Assembly (NCBI GenBank): GCA_029219205.1
Contig: JAQXSY010000077.1
Location: 1-51,051, forward strand
Origin: Bacillota bacterium
GTDB lineage: Bacteria > Bacillota > Clostridia > Oscillospirales > CAG-272
Length of the DNA stretch: 51,051 nt
Direction: 5' to 3'
The notes beneath the pieces were generated by a model. It had not been told where the DNA came from. It saw only the letters and a list, made by a program, of their open reading frames with translations, and made no database searches. A program made the translations under genes and the position numbers. Position 1 is the stretch's first letter. Each line of letters starts with the position of its first letter. This document shows positions 50,917 through 51,051 of the stretch, in pieces.

Positions 50917-51051
50917 ATGGAAAATATGGTAAATGTATATCTGTTCGGCAAGCAGTACAGCGTTCCCGAAAGCCTGACCATTATGCGTGCTATGGAGTAT
51001 GCGGGTTATCAGCTTGTGCGCGGCTGCGGCTGCCGTAACGGTTTCTGCGGT
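50917..51051 (+). CDS. Partial CDS: 2Fe-2S protein N-terminus (SdhB/FrdB-like)
   Basis: Only the first 45 codons are in the window. AAAGGAG lies 8 bases before the ATG. The segment VPESLTIMRAMEYAGYQL followed by C37, C39 and C44 (GCGCRNGFCG) matches the N-terminal plant-ferredoxin-like 2Fe-2S domain of succinate dehydrogenase/fumarate reductase iron-sulfur subunits (CxxGxCGxC). It could be FrdB, a TfrB-like protein, or another 2Fe-2S electron carrier of the Flx cluster; the rest is beyond the edge. Confidence 0.8.
   Translation, partial: MENMVNVYLFGKQYSVPESLTIMRAMEYAGYQLVRGCGCRNGFCG

Overview
The window reads as chromosome of an anaerobic, Gram-positive-type bacterium of class Clostridia, most likely an uncultured gut lineage near Oscillospirales (lineage is inference). 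The evidence is a T-box in front of pheST, an L10 leader before rplJ-rplL, HPr kinase, a SpoVB/MurJ-like flippase, AAAGGAG-type ribosome binding sites, sigma-A promoters close to TTGACA-17-TATAAT, and many oxygen-sensitive iron-sulfur proteins. I see no prophage, CRISPR array, IS transposase or rRNA.

Layout. 1-589: non-coding with strong hairpins, then an orphan fliB-type gene. 1890-4930 (minus): a Crp/Fnr-type regulator and a NitT/TauT-type ABC importer. 5067-7673: SGNH hydrolase, DMT exporter, and a divergent sugar isomerase. 7837-11586: operon of an atypical winged-helix regulator, pyrC, pyrF and hprK. 11823-17009: small membrane ORF, metallophosphoesterase, T-box pheS-pheT. 17162-25038: Nudix, CAU tRNA, GH116 glycosidase, a lipoprotein with an HEVTH motif, a YczE-like membrane protein, a zinc-ribbon protein and a nucleoside hydrolase. 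25270-29440: DUF3788-like protein, zinc-ribbon/TPM pair, lipid/oligosaccharide flippase. 29525-30708: L10-L7/L12. 30983-34615: GNAT, pyrB with a C-terminal zinc module, N-acetylhexosamine kinase, ThuA. 34854-38690: Na/Pi cotransporter, sugar isomerase, Gfo/Idh/MocA oxidoreductase. 38691-40157: about 1.5 kb without a normal gene but with two apparent RNA units. 40158-51051: a long co-directional carbon and electron block.

The last block is the most interesting part. GTP-dependent PEP carboxykinase, an LDH-fold dehydrogenase with the malate-type arginine in its specificity loop, and class II fumarase give a path PEP to oxaloacetate to malate to fumarate. Directly behind them, with almost no spacing, come HdrB, HdrC, HdrA, an MvhD/FlxD-type protein, two 4Fe-4S dicluster proteins, an FAD/NAD reductase, and the first 45 residues of a protein starting with a 2Fe-2S motif of the SdhB/FrdB type. 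This is an HdrABC-Flx type electron-transfer (probably bifurcating) module. Its context suggests that it disposes of NADH electrons towards fumarate or a thiol/disulfide coupled to fumarate. That coupling is inference, and the deciding genes lie beyond the right edge.

The regulatory DNA is informative: a perfect 11-bp inverted repeat holds the -35 boxes of two divergent promoters (7751-7782), a near-perfect palindrome lies just past the Crp-type regulator's own promoter (4951-4966), and a 13-bp inverted repeat lies over the GH116 promoter (17961-17996). All coordinates and motifs were read by eye; no search or folding program was run.
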